Assembly (NCBI GenBank): GCA_017475265.1
Contig: JAFVFY010000057.1
Location: forward strand, 1-54,803
Direction of reading: 5' to 3'
Source of the DNA: Prevotella sp.
Lineage (GTDB): Bacteria; Bacteroidota; Bacteroidia; Bacteroidales; Bacteroidaceae
Length of the DNA stretch: 54,803 nucleotides
The position numbers and the translations under genes are program-made. This document shows, piece after piece, positions 43,195 through 52,275 of this stretch. The first letter of the stretch is position 1; each line of letters opens with the position of its first letter. Under the pieces are notes generated by a model, which ran no database searches, was not told the DNA's origin, and saw nothing but the letters and a program-made list of their open reading frames with translations.

Positions 43195-46100
43195 ATGAGA
43201 CGCATAGGTACATTTTTTGTTCTACGATTTACACTCGTCATGTTGAGCCTTTTTGTCTGTTTGGTTGTTATGGCCGAAGGTATTACAGAGAGTCAGGCAG
43301 AGCAAATCGCTCGTCATTTTCTTTGTAATTATGCGCCTTCAGCTCCATCGCCCATGATGAGGTTGGTCAGGCAACAGCCACTTCCACTAAACAAGGCCAC
43401 TAGTGAAGCGGCATATTACGTTTTCAACGTGGGCAACAACGAGGGGTTTGTCATCGTGAGCGGAAGCGACCTTACTCCGGGAATTATTTCTTACGCCAGT
43501 AAAGGCTCCTATCGTAAAGACTCTGTTCCATCAAATGTGCAGGCATGGCTTGATGGCTATGCCGAGCAGGTGGCTTTTATAGAGCAGACGGGAGGAAAGT
43601 TTGAGGTCCCCAGGCTTTTAGAGCAGCGAAAGGCCGTCAGCCCTCTACTGAAGAGCAGATGGGGACAGGGAGCACCTTACAACAGCCTTTGCCCGCTCAG
43701 TCAAGAAAACAACGTAAAGTGCGTTACAGGATGTGTTGCAACTGCGATGGCCCAGGTAATGAATTACTACAAATATCCTGCTTTGACAGCTGCACCTATT
43801 CCTGCCTATACCACTGAAACGCAGAAAATAAATATGCCTGAAATTAGCGTAACCACTATCGACTGGGAAAACATGCTTGATAGTTACGGTTCATCAATCT
43901 CAGTTCAGCGCGATGCCGTGGCACAGTTGATGCTACTATGTGGTCAGGCTACAGAGATGGATTACAACACATCCGAAGACGGAGGCAGTGGTACGGTTAT
44001 GAGTCTTGATGTGAAGGCACTTCGGAAATATTTTGGCTACGACAAGACTGTCCGTGTGGTAAGCCGTAATGCCTTCAGTACCACCGAATGGGAAAGTCTG
44101 ATTTATAGTGAAGTCTCCAGCGGACGGCCTGTGCTCTATGGTGGACAATCAAAAAGCGGAGGACATGCATTCGTGGTCGATGGTTACGACGGCACTGGCA
44201 TGTTTCATCTCAATTGGGGATGGGATGGCGATTACGACGGATATTTTCTGTTGTCAGTGCTCAACCCTGTCAACAACACTGTCATCGGGTCTAACAGCAA
44301 TGAGGACGGTTATAGTTTCAGCCAGAAAGCCGTAGTGGGCATACAGCATGGCACGGAGGAAGTCGTTCCGGAGCGCTTCACGGTATACGAGCTCAGGAAC
44401 ACGGGCCCTAGCGTCTATACACGTTCAACTGCCAGTGAGGACTTCACCGGGATCAGCATAAGGACAAATGTATACAATATGACTGGCGACACTCACACGT
44501 TCATGCTAAGATTGGCCCTTCTTGATTCCAATGAGCAATGGGTGACAGCAATATCAAAGCCAGAGAACTATTGGGAGAAAGATTTCTACTACGGCGGGCC
44601 CTATACATTCACAGACCTGTCGTTTGGCAATAATCTTCCAGACGGCACCTACTATATTGTGCCAGTGAGTGCCACAGAGAATTCTGAAGTCTGGGAGCCG
44701 TGCTGGCGCTCAAATGTCTTTCGCATCAAGGCCACCATCAAAGACAACACTATGACTCTTACAAATCCGTACTTCTACCTTTCAGGCACCATGCCGTCGG
44801 TCTCTTCGACGCGAGTGGGCGACCCGGTGAGTTTGTCCGTCTCAGTGTACAATAAGGGTACTGACTTTAACGATTACATCTGTCTCTACGTTGACGATGA
44901 GCAGGCCGGAGCATTGCCTTTTGAAATTGCGGAAGGAGGGATTGTAAATTTCGCCTACGACTACCTGCCGCTGAGTTCCGGACGCTACGGCCTGGAGTTT
45001 AGATATAAGGACCAGGACGACGATGAATACCGGCTGGCCAGCACCCTTCTCGTCGTCATGAAACACCTGGACTGCGAGGTCACTGTCAGCAACAGCACCG
45101 ATGGCATCGTTCATGACGACAAAGCTACGGCATCTGTGAGGGTGACCAACAAGGGAAATAACCTTGACTGCGACACCAGGATGGTTTTGGCAAAATATGA
45201 TGAAATGCGTGGCGGTTATTACGGCATCCGAGCACAGACGCAGCACCTCACGCTGAACGGTGGCGACGAAAAGACCCTGACCTTCGAGTTCGATTATTTG
45301 GAGGACGGACAGGATTACCTACTGTCATTCCAGTATAAGAAGTCGGGCGAATGGGTCGATGACTACTACTATGCCATATTCGAGACCGGCATTCACTACG
45401 ACGGCACACCCTTTGCCGCCGACGGCCTCTACTACCGCATAGAGCAACAGCCGGTAACGCCGGGCGTACAGGCTGCAGCATGGGTGGTGGCATCGCAAGA
45501 CTCAATAGGATATAAGGGAGACATCGTCATACCCTCCACCGTGACGTACAGAGGAAAGGAGTTCGTCGTGGAGGGAATAGACTCCTGTGCATTCAAAAAG
45601 TCAGGAATAACAGGTGTCTCGCTACCCACATCATTGCGCATTATAGGCGACTCGGCCTTTGCCAATTGTACAGGACTCACGGAAATAGTAATACCAGAGG
45701 GAGTGATGACGCTGAAAAATGATGCGTTCTATTATTGTAATAAATTAACGTTTGTATCCCTGCCAAGCACTATAGTGGAAATTCCGGATTGTTGCTTTAT
45801 GCAAAACCACTCTATCGGGAGGATTAGAAACATAATATCACATAATGAGAATCCTGCTTCAATTAGTGTTGAAGCATTTACAGGAGTGTTCAGACGTGGA
45901 GCCGTCCCAGTCGTCCCAAAAAGAATTACTATAATAATCAGTTATTCGTCAAGTGTATATGATTTCGCCAAGTTCTTTGTCCCTCTTGGTTCAAAACCGA
46001 AGTACGAGACTACTGATGGCTGGAGCAAGTTCAAAAACATCGTGGAGATGGTTCCCGGCGACGTGAATGCCGACGGAGCCGTCGATGTAGCCGACATTGC

Positions 46101-46308
46101 CACCGTCATCAGCTACATGGCCTCCGGTGACTCTGAGGCCTCCGGCCTTCGCAGGGTAAGCCCCTACAGCGGCGACGTGAACGCCGACGGCTCCGTCGAC
46201 GTGGCCGACATTGCCACCGTCATCAGCATCATGGCCGCAGGAGGCACCAGCGTCAAGCCTGGCGAGGACGACAACCCGCTGCCACTGTACAAGCCTGTAA
46301 CGAAATAG
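43195..46308 (+). CDS. C10 (streptopain/interpain-like) cysteine peptidase, surface or secreted
   Basis: 1037 residues. A signal peptide (about 1-28) is followed by a propeptide with GITESQAEQIARHFL and YVFNVGNNEGFVIVSGSD, then the C10 peptidase domain. The nucleophile is Cys180 in VTGCVATAMAQVMNYY and the base is His324 in GGHAFVVDGYDG, followed by FHLNWGWDGDYDGYF. Beyond about residue 390 come beta-sandwich domains, a BspA-like leucine-rich stretch (about 765-900; IGDSAFANCTGLTEIVIPEG) and two dockerin-like repeats (VNADGAVDVADIATV, VNADGSVDVADIATV). The family cleaves host or dietary proteins outside the cell. The long structured leader suggests post-transcriptional control. Confidence 0.85.
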   Translation: MRRIGTFFVLRFTLVMLSLFVCLVVMAEGITESQAEQIARHFLCNYAPSAPSPMMRLVRQQPLPLNKATSEAAYYVFNVGNNEGFVIVSGSDLTPGIISYASKGSYRKDSVPSNVQAWLDGYAEQVAFIEQTGGKFEVPRLLEQRKAVSPLLKSRWGQGAPYNSLCPLSQENNVKCVTGCVATAMAQVMNYYKYPALTAAPIPAYTTETQKINMPEISVTTIDWENMLDSYGSSISVQRDAVAQLMLLCGQATEMDYNTSEDGGSGTVMSLDVKALRKYFGYDKTVRVVSRNAFSTTEWESLIYSEVSSGRPVLYGGQSKSGGHAFVVDGYDGTGMFHLNWGWDGDYDGYFLLSVLNPVNNTVIGSNSNEDGYSFSQKAVVGIQHGTEEVVPERFTVYELRNTGPSVYTRSTASEDFTGISIRTNVYNMTGDTHTFMLRLALLDSNEQWVTAISKPENYWEKDFYYGGPYTFTDLSFGNNLPDGTYYIVPVSATENSEVWEPCWRSNVFRIKATIKDNTMTLTNPYFYLSGTMPSVSSTRVGDPVSLSVSVYNKGTDFNDYICLYVDDEQAGALPFEIAEGGIVNFAYDYLPLSSGRYGLEFRYKDQDDDEYRLASTLLVVMKHLDCEVTVSNSTDGIVHDDKATASVRVTNKGNNLDCDTRMVLAKYDEMRGGYYGIRAQTQHLTLNGGDEKTLTFEFDYLEDGQDYLLSFQYKKSGEWVDDYYYAIFETGIHYDGTPFAADGLYYRIEQQPVTPGVQAAAWVVASQDSIGYKGDIVIPSTVTYRGKEFVVEGIDSCAFKKSGITGVSLPTSLRIIGDSAFANCTGLTEIVIPEGVMTLKNDAFYYCNKLTFVSLPSTIVEIPDCCFMQNHSIGRIRNIISHNENPASISVEAFTGVFRRGAVPVVPKRITIIISYSSSVYDFAKFFVPLGSKPKYETTDGWSKFKNIVEMVPGDVNADGAVDVADIATVISYMASGDSEASGLRRVSPYSGDVNADGSVDVADIATVISIMAAGGTSVKPGEDDNPLPLYKPVTK

Positions 46309-46332
46309 TAATTGATAATCACTCAATATTAC

Positions 46333-46353
46333 TGATGCGATAAAATCGCATCA
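46333..46353. terminator. Hairpin after the C10 peptidase
   Basis: TGATGCGAT-AAA-ATCGCATCA, a perfect 9-bp stem 25 bases after the stop. No U-run follows, so it may instead be a processing or regulatory site before the next operon. Confidence 0.45.
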
Positions 46354-46383
46354 TTAGTAGAACAACTAAAACAATTTAAAACT

Positions 46384-47079
46384 ATGAGAACAAATCTTTC
46401 TGCATTACTGCTTTTGCTTGTCCTTGCCTCCCCATGCACAGCACAAAACGAGGCCGACATTAAGAGGACGCCCTATGCCGACAGCAAAGTCAAGACCAAA
46501 GAAAAAAGCCCTGACATTGGCATCGGCTATACCGCTACGAGTGCTAGCAACAATGGCCCAGACCACTCTGGCGTACAAGTCGCATTTCATTTCAAGCCGG
46601 CGTGGCTCCTTCCGAAAGGTGGAGGCGACAATTTCCCGCTTTACGGATTCAACACTGCCGTAGGCTATAATGGCGGCAGGGGCAACTGGGAATTTGAGAT
46701 GAGCGTGGGTATCCAGCACGCCTTTGGCAGCAAGAACCACCTGGATATCAACATGACCACATTTACCTGGGACGGCACCTTTGGCTACAGGATCGGCTTC
46801 TCCAATTCCACTATTGCCTTTGCTCCCTTTGTCGGGTTAGGCTATGAAAATCTCTTGATGGGGAAAATGAAGAGTGGCGGCAAGAGCCTGAATATGCGCG
46901 ATGTCGATGACATGGGCAATGGAAACACCTACTCTGGGGCACTCTTCCCAGAAGGTGGTCTCAGGATGTACTTCGGCAGTCATGTCTTTGCCTCACTGCG
47001 ATATGCCCATTCCATCGTCAACTATGCCAGTGGCGTGCGCTACCAGTTCGTCGGCATAGGAATCGGGTATGTTCGGTAA
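46384..47079 (+). CDS. Outer-membrane beta-barrel protein, first gene of a secreted-protein operon
   Basis: 231 residues with signal peptide ending PCTAQN. Alternating strands (IGIGYTATSASNNG, VQVAFHFKPAWLLP, FGYRIGFSNSTIAFAPFVGLGYENLL, VFASLRYAHSIV) and a C-terminal RYQFVGIGIGYVR fit an eight- to ten-stranded barrel of the OmpX/PorT sort. No named family is recognised. It is followed by eight genes on the same strand with gaps of 10-72 bases or overlaps, so it probably starts a transcription unit. No clear TTTG/TAnnTTTG promoter is visible in the 75-base gap before it. Confidence 0.65.
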   Translation: MRTNLSALLLLLVLASPCTAQNEADIKRTPYADSKVKTKEKSPDIGIGYTATSASNNGPDHSGVQVAFHFKPAWLLPKGGGDNFPLYGFNTAVGYNGGRGNWEFEMSVGIQHAFGSKNHLDINMTTFTWDGTFGYRIGFSNSTIAFAPFVGLGYENLLMGKMKSGGKSLNMRDVDDMGNGNTYSGALFPEGGLRMYFGSHVFASLRYAHSIVNYASGVRYQFVGIGIGYVR

Positions 47080-47151
47080 TTACAATTTACTATGTAGATG
47101 ACACAAAAGAGAAAGTGTTGGTTTAATAAATAAATTTGAGTTATTTAAAGA

Positions 47152-47544
47152 ATGAAACAGAGAACACGTTATTGTTACGGTAGGCTGTTGTCGCTAATAC
47201 TCACAATGCTTGTCTTTGGTGGGACATTTGCTCTTACGGGTTGTCGGCCGGATGACCATAGAGTTACAGTTTCTCCTGAACTCTTGTATTTTAGCAATTC
47301 TGACAGCAAGGCGATGCCTGTTCAAATACACACAGAGGGAGAGTGGTTCGTCAGCGAGGTTTCGCCATTTATCTCAGTATCACCAAACAGGGGAAGCAAC
47401 TATTCCACCATGTACGTGAAAATGGCAGAGAAGAACGATAGCAGCCTGTCAAGGCAGGGAAGAATCGTCATCCAGTCCATCGACGATCCGCAGTACACTG
47501 CCACTGTTCATGTCCTCCAATACGATAAAGACTATGGTTACTGA
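47152..47544 (+). CDS. Small lipoprotein with one BACON domain
   Basis: 130 residues. Lipoprotein signal ALTGC (Cys about 26). The mature part VTVSPELLYFSNSDSKAMPVQIHTEGEWFVSEVSPFISVSPNRGSNYSTMYVKM to TVHVLQYD is a single BACON beta-sandwich (family pattern: W-x-V after a strand, I-S-V-S-P-x-x-G). BACON domains are thought to bind mucin or carbohydrate, but this is not general. The gene overlaps the next by 11 bases. It shares the fold with the large protein at 53257. Confidence 0.75.
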   Translation: MKQRTRYCYGRLLSLILTMLVFGGTFALTGCRPDDHRVTVSPELLYFSNSDSKAMPVQIHTEGEWFVSEVSPFISVSPNRGSNYSTMYVKMAEKNDSSLSRQGRIVIQSIDDPQYTATVHVLQYDKDYGY

Positions 47545-48136
47545 ACGCTCACATACACGGCTAAGATCCGCGCTGATAGCGGCAGCATGGCTGGCAGCAT
47601 GCACGTTCTCTCTCGCACAAGGAGAAATGAAGCAAAGGGATAGGCTGCATGAATTCGCCGTAGGATATGGATGGAACGCTCTAACCAAAAACAAAATATA
47701 TTCAGAAAGAGACAATGTGTTCCACAGAGGCAATCTGCACCTTCAATATCTCTATAACATGAGCAGCCACATCGGCCTGGGTGTGATGGTGGACTATACC
47801 CACAGCTACATAACCACCCACGACGTCGTTCCTCACTACGATGATGTGGGGCACTATATCGGGGGGCATCTGACTGATGAGCGCAATGGCACAGAGTGGT
47901 TCACCATCAGCCCCACGGCAAGGTTCTACTGGTTTAATCACAAGCACTTTGCTATGTATTCAAGGGTTGGGCTGGGACTTCTGCTGTCAGCAGGCTACGA
48001 AAGGAAAAGGAGTGTCATGCCAAACATTTCCCCCGTCTCAGTAGAAATCGGAGGCACACGGCTGAGGTTCTGTACGGAATTATTCTCTATCGGATCATAC
48101 GGGGAGTTTAATGGCGGATTAAAATATTCTTTTTAA
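47534..48136 (+). CDS. Outer-membrane beta-barrel protein
   Basis: 200 residues with the start at 47534; an upstream ATG at 47510 would add eight residues before the signal peptide. Signal peptide RSALIAAAWLAACTFSLAQG. Strands such as DRLHEFAVGYGWNAL, IGLGVMVDYTHSYI, HFAMYSRVGLGLLLSAGYERK and the terminal FNGGLKYSF mark a small outer-membrane barrel. No family name is certain. The overlap with the BACON lipoprotein suggests the two are made in fixed proportion. Confidence 0.65.
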   Translation: MVTERSHTRLRSALIAAAWLAACTFSLAQGEMKQRDRLHEFAVGYGWNALTKNKIYSERDNVFHRGNLHLQYLYNMSSHIGLGVMVDYTHSYITTHDVVPHYDDVGHYIGGHLTDERNGTEWFTISPTARFYWFNHKHFAMYSRVGLGLLLSAGYERKRSVMPNISPVSVEIGGTRLRFCTELFSIGSYGEFNGGLKYSF

Positions 48137-48185
48137 GAGATTATTGATTTTACTCACTTTTTATTTAACAAATAATTAAACGACT

Positions 48186-49331
48186 ATGACAAACAGAAAT
48201 CCATCCCTGTTGTTGCTGCTCGGACTATCGGCAGCGACTGTCTGCAACTGCGCTTCGAAGAAAGAAGTGGTTGTAGAGTATGTAGAGCATGTGGTCTATT
48301 CGCCCGGAGAAAACCTTACTGCCCTGACACGCATCACAGAGTCCTCCTACGTGTGTGACTACCCCTTCGGAGGCGACAATGGCAAAAACCTCTTTTTCAC
48401 TCAGCATGACAATGGAACCTACAGTAACATCTATCGCAAGGAAAATCCCATCGGTGCATCTGTGAGCCGTAAGACGAGCGGACAGAATCACAACATGGCT
48501 CCTTCATATTGTGCAGCCACCGACATGGTGGCTTTTGACGGGCAGTTGGAGGGCAATACCGTAAGTGACATCTATATGGTGAACGCATCTCTCACTGATG
48601 CCCTTACACAAGTGACAAACACCCCTGACGCTCACGAATGTTTTCCATGCTTGAGCAGAGATGGAAAGCGAATAGCATACGAGCGGCGAAGCAGACACGG
48701 CAGCATCAAAGACTCCGAGATATGGGTCAAAAACTTGCAGACGAACGAGAACAAGCTGCTTGGTCTGGGGCGTATGCCGTCGTTTTCACATGACGGGACT
48801 AAGATAGTATATGTAAAATATGCCAGCGACGGCCTTAGCACTAGCCTATGCACAATCAATGCCGATGGTACCGGACAGGAGCAGCTCACCGATGCAAACA
48901 TGGGAACAGTGTGGCGACCTTGCTTCAGCCCAGATGGCAGCCACATAGTGTTCCAGTGCTCAAAGCAGCAGAAGAGCGACTACGACTTGTATGTAGTGGA
49001 TCGTCATGGAAATGGACTGACGCAACTCACCATCAACAAGTCATACGATGGCGAACCCTACTGGGCTAACGACGGTAATATATACTTCACTTCTGACAGG
49101 GGTGGGCGCGACCAGCACTACCAGATATGGCGCTTCCGTTATAGCGGCAGCAGCGATATCGCCCCCACTATTATTGAGTCACAACCTGTTTACCATATTG
49201 TTTCAGCTGGCGAGAAGATTACCGACATTGCCCAAAAATATGGAGTGACTGTGCGTGAAGTCGTACAATGGAACAATCTGAAGTCCATGACGCTCACCAC
49301 GGGCATGAGGCTCATTGTGAACAAGAAGTAA
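48186..49331 (+). CDS. Lipoprotein with TolB-like propeller and C-terminal LysM
   Basis: 381 residues. The signal peptide ends VCNC (Cys about 22). WD40-like/TolB repeats follow: SDIYMVNASLTDALTQVTNTPDAHECFPCLSRDGKRIAYER, WVKNLQTNENKLLGLGRMPSFSHDGTKIVYV and GTVWRPCFSPDGSHIVFQC, each with the S-x-D-G-x-x-I signature. The last 45 residues (YHIVSAGEKITDIAQKYGVTVREVVQWNN) are a LysM domain, which binds peptidoglycan. The protein is thus probably anchored in the outer membrane facing the periplasm and holding the wall, perhaps as scaffold for the barrels in this operon (inference). Confidence 0.75.
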   Translation: MTNRNPSLLLLLGLSAATVCNCASKKEVVVEYVEHVVYSPGENLTALTRITESSYVCDYPFGGDNGKNLFFTQHDNGTYSNIYRKENPIGASVSRKTSGQNHNMAPSYCAATDMVAFDGQLEGNTVSDIYMVNASLTDALTQVTNTPDAHECFPCLSRDGKRIAYERRSRHGSIKDSEIWVKNLQTNENKLLGLGRMPSFSHDGTKIVYVKYASDGLSTSLCTINADGTGQEQLTDANMGTVWRPCFSPDGSHIVFQCSKQQKSDYDLYVVDRHGNGLTQLTINKSYDGEPYWANDGNIYFTSDRGGRDQHYQIWRFRYSGSSDIAPTIIESQPVYHIVSAGEKITDIAQKYGVTVREVVQWNNLKSMTLTTGMRLIVNKK

Positions 49332-49346
49332 CCATTCACAGAGGAC

Positions 49347-50501
49347 ATGATGAAGAGGAAACGCGGCTTATTAATCATTCTGTGCATAGCCCTGTATTGC
49401 ACTCACGCTCCCGCCCAGACTTTCCTTAACGGAAAGCTTAGGCGGGCGGCGGAAGTGCTGGGCATAACCATAGGGGATAGTGCCAATATCTGTCCACAGC
49501 CAGGAAAGACTGTGCGCATGAAAGCCAAAGACGGGCACACGCTATGTCTGCGTACCACCCCCGGCGGTGTGGTGGAACACGTAGGCATACCCCTTTTCAA
49601 TGACAGTGTCAGACAGTTCTCCCCGCTGCCCGTCTATGATTTCATGGAGTTTGCCCTGCTCAACTGGCGATACAAGGTTATGCCCAACTCCCTCTATCTC
49701 TCCAAGGTCGTGTTCCGTCATGGGGGATGGGAGACGCTGCTCAAAGACGGCCTTGACCTATGTGAATGCTCGGTAAGCAACTACGATGACCGCCTTTACA
49801 TTCTCAGCTGGCTTCGCGACTCAGTGATTGTGGCCCAGGCCGCCATACCCATTGACTACGAGCTGCTTAACAACGACAGCCGGCGAAACATGGAACGCGA
49901 CTTCGTCAGGCAACTTGCAGACTTTGCGGGAGAACAGGCGGAGGTCAAGCCAACCTCTTCTTCTACGGCAGTAGTAAATGAGGATGACCTATGCCTCTAC
50001 GGCACTGAAGGCCTGTTCGTCATCTACGGCGAGACCTACATTCTTGACGAACTCAATCAGAACGTCTATTATACGCTCGATGACGTCTCTCCCACTATCG
50101 TGGTAGACAGTTGCCATCCCGCAGAGACCCTTGCCGACATGATGATGGCTACTGACGAGAGTGTGCCCGACATCACTCTGACGCTTGACTTTCACCTCAG
50201 CGACTACAGCAGGCAGAGACTCAGCCTTTCATTCAGACAGTTGAAGGACTTCTGCCACCAACGAGGTTGCAAGCTCTATTTTGCATGCCGCGAGCTGACC
50301 GACAAACTGATACGCGGAACTCTTATCGTCAGCAACAGGCTACGGGGCTACAACCATCTTGTCAGCATCAACATGCCCAGGGAGCAGCTTACAGCAACGC
50401 GGCCGGAGGCCGTGGCCAACGTCTATCTTTACATACCACCAATAGAGAAACCCAAACTCTTCGGCAAAGAGCCAAATGCAAAATCGGGCGCGAAGTGGTA
50501 A
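49347..50501 (+). CDS. Secreted protein of unknown function
   Basis: 384 residues. Signal peptide GLLIILCIALYCTHAPAQ. The rest is soluble, mixed alpha/beta, with PGKTVRMKAKDGHTLCLRTTPGGVVEHVGIPLF near 50-85 and VVDSCHPAETLADMMMATDE near 255. No family or catalytic motif is recognised. It follows the LysM lipoprotein by 15 bases and precedes another unknown exported protein. Six or so Cys are scattered; two pairs (CECS; CKLYFAC) might form disulfides in the periplasm. Confidence 0.6.
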   Translation: MMKRKRGLLIILCIALYCTHAPAQTFLNGKLRRAAEVLGITIGDSANICPQPGKTVRMKAKDGHTLCLRTTPGGVVEHVGIPLFNDSVRQFSPLPVYDFMEFALLNWRYKVMPNSLYLSKVVFRHGGWETLLKDGLDLCECSVSNYDDRLYILSWLRDSVIVAQAAIPIDYELLNNDSRRNMERDFVRQLADFAGEQAEVKPTSSSTAVVNEDDLCLYGTEGLFVIYGETYILDELNQNVYYTLDDVSPTIVVDSCHPAETLADMMMATDESVPDITLTLDFHLSDYSRQRLSLSFRQLKDFCHQRGCKLYFACRELTDKLIRGTLIVSNRLRGYNHLVSINMPREQLTATRPEAVANVYLYIPPIEKPKLFGKEPNAKSGAKW

Positions 50502-50533
50502 GAATCAAACATTTAAACAAAACAACATGACCC

Positions 50534-51238
50534 ATGAAAAGGATACTGCTCACAGCACTGACAGCTGCCGTTTGCGCATTACCTATTTGCGCACAGCTTA
50601 AGTCAGAAAAACTAAAAAAAATGAACGAGATTAAAGCGCAAGGCTCAGATTATCTCTGGAGCCAATACCTTCACTCCGATGCAGACTCTGCATATGCAGG
50701 GGCTGCACAATGGCTGCTTATATCCGTTAACACCAGCCTCGGAAAAGAGATGCTTTTGGACGAAGTAATGCCCAAGATGAAATACATAGACATAGAGAGA
50801 GGATCAAGAATCCAGTGTTTTGCATACGTCAGGAAAAGCGACCTCACAAGTGTAGGGACCATCCCTTACAGTGAACCGGACACAAGACCTGCCACAACAT
50901 CAGCCTCTCCCACCACAAGAACAGTTTCCCCTGTAGTCCATAACGACAAATTCATACAGGACGTATTAAAGCAGAAAGATTTCTATGCCGTATATGACTA
51001 CCTCAGCCAGCAGAAGCAAGGTGGGAAAATCTTGCAGTTCGGATCGCTGAAAGATGTCGATGATTTCAGTTCTTTCGACCTCATACTCTTCGACAAGCAG
51101 AGTCATGAGGTGATAACCATCCTGTCACAAGCCAGGTCTGACGGGACACGCACTAATCTTGTGACAGGGAAAGACGACCGACTGGACAACTATCCAACGG
51201 AGATGATGCTCGCCGTCTGGTATATAAAAGCAAATTAG
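50534..51238 (+). CDS. Exported protein of unknown function
   Basis: 234 residues with signal peptide MKRILLTALTAAVCALPICAQ. The N-terminal half (SDYLWSQYLHSDADSAYAGAAQWLLISVNTSL to IQCFAYVRKSDL) has the helix-sheet look of lipoprotein-20-like domains that handle numbered helical repeats, an uncertain impression only. A Thr/Ser/Pro-rich linker (TRPATTSASPTTRTVSPV, about 118-135) leads to a second small domain (FIQDVLKQKDFYAVYDYLSQQ). Located 32 bases after and 28 bases before its neighbours, clearly in the operon. Confidence 0.55.
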   Translation: MKRILLTALTAAVCALPICAQLKSEKLKKMNEIKAQGSDYLWSQYLHSDADSAYAGAAQWLLISVNTSLGKEMLLDEVMPKMKYIDIERGSRIQCFAYVRKSDLTSVGTIPYSEPDTRPATTSASPTTRTVSPVVHNDKFIQDVLKQKDFYAVYDYLSQQKQGGKILQFGSLKDVDDFSSFDLILFDKQSHEVITILSQARSDGTRTNLVTGKDDRLDNYPTEMMLAVWYIKAN

Positions 51239-51266
51239 GGTAACCACCGCACCAACCTGTAAATAC

Positions 51267-52265
51267 ATGAATAAAATGAAAAAGACAATTATTTCAGTCC
51301 TTGTCTGCTGTCTTACGCTATCAGTCATGGCTCAGCAAGACATTCGTTTCACCGTTAGCGACGGAATAAAGGACACCGCCGCTAAACAGCGTATGGAGCA
51401 GTCCATATCGCAACTGCTCACCGAAGTCAATGCTGCCTGCGCACAGGAGCGGCCGCTGGCTCTGGGGACCATAGACATGGCTCCTGGGGGGAAGAAATCG
51501 TTGGGCTACCTGTGGCAGAACTTGCGCTTCTTCTGTGAGGACAGTGAAATCTCAGAGCGATGCCTCACGTCGGCAGAAGGGTATGTCATAAGGAATATCT
51601 TCATCCAGGTCAATCCCATGGTGGAGGACTATACTGACGAGCGCAACCGGGAACTGACCATTCGTCTGACACGTCAGGGGCAGATAGCCAGCGTAGTGAT
51701 AGCCAATAGCGACCATGCCTACGAGCGCATTGTGCAGAGTGGAAAGAGTGTCACCGACTTTGAGCGTCGACAGACTATCCTCGCCTTCGTGGAGAACTTC
51801 AGAAGCCACTACGACGAGAAAGACCTTAACGCGCTGCGACAGGTGTTTAGCGAAGACGCGCTCATCATTACTGGTACCGTGGTGATGAAGAAGGACTTTT
51901 CGGGCGACCGTCCGCAACTGCGTCCGGAGATGACCTACAAGGTGCAGAGCAAGGCCGAATACCTGAGAAACCTTGACCAGTGCTTTAAGCGCAACAAGTA
52001 CATCAAGGTGACATTTAGCGATATTGAGGTGGTGCGCCATCCCTCCAACCCCGACTTCTATGGGGTGACGCTCCACCAGCACTGGAAGTCGAGCACCTAC
52101 GAAGACGATGGCTACTTGGTGCTGATATGGGAGTTCCGCGAGGACGACGACCCCATCATCCATGTTCGCTCATGGCAACCAGACCACATTGGCAACAGGG
52201 CACTTACCCGCGAGGAAATCATCAATATCATGGACTTTGAGATTCCGCAGAAATCCAGTTTCTAA
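51267..52265 (+). CDS. Exported protein with C-terminal NTF2/SnoaL-like domain
   Basis: 332 residues; signal peptide ISVLVCCLTLSVMAQ. The N-terminal half (IRFTVSDGIKDTAAKQRMEQSISQLLTEVN) is unassigned. The second half (TILAFVENFRSHYDEKDLNALRQVFSEDALIITG to DGYLVLIWEFREDDDPIIHVRSWQP) has the cone-shaped NTF2-like pattern of a helical start and a curved sheet, a fold used for binding or enzymatic tasks. No catalytic residues stand out. It ends ten bases before the next start. Confidence 0.65.
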   Translation: MNKMKKTIISVLVCCLTLSVMAQQDIRFTVSDGIKDTAAKQRMEQSISQLLTEVNAACAQERPLALGTIDMAPGGKKSLGYLWQNLRFFCEDSEISERCLTSAEGYVIRNIFIQVNPMVEDYTDERNRELTIRLTRQGQIASVVIANSDHAYERIVQSGKSVTDFERRQTILAFVENFRSHYDEKDLNALRQVFSEDALIITGTVVMKKDFSGDRPQLRPEMTYKVQSKAEYLRNLDQCFKRNKYIKVTFSDIEVVRHPSNPDFYGVTLHQHWKSSTYEDDGYLVLIWEFREDDDPIIHVRSWQPDHIGNRALTREEIINIMDFEIPQKSSF

Positions 52266-52275
52266 TGTGAAAGCA

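Noticed and set aside
52162-52275. Upstream start for the PorT-like gene
   Set aside because: It would overlap the preceding gene by about 100 bases and place a hydrophobic signal peptide at residue 45; ATG at 52276 fits the operon spacing and the signal peptide.
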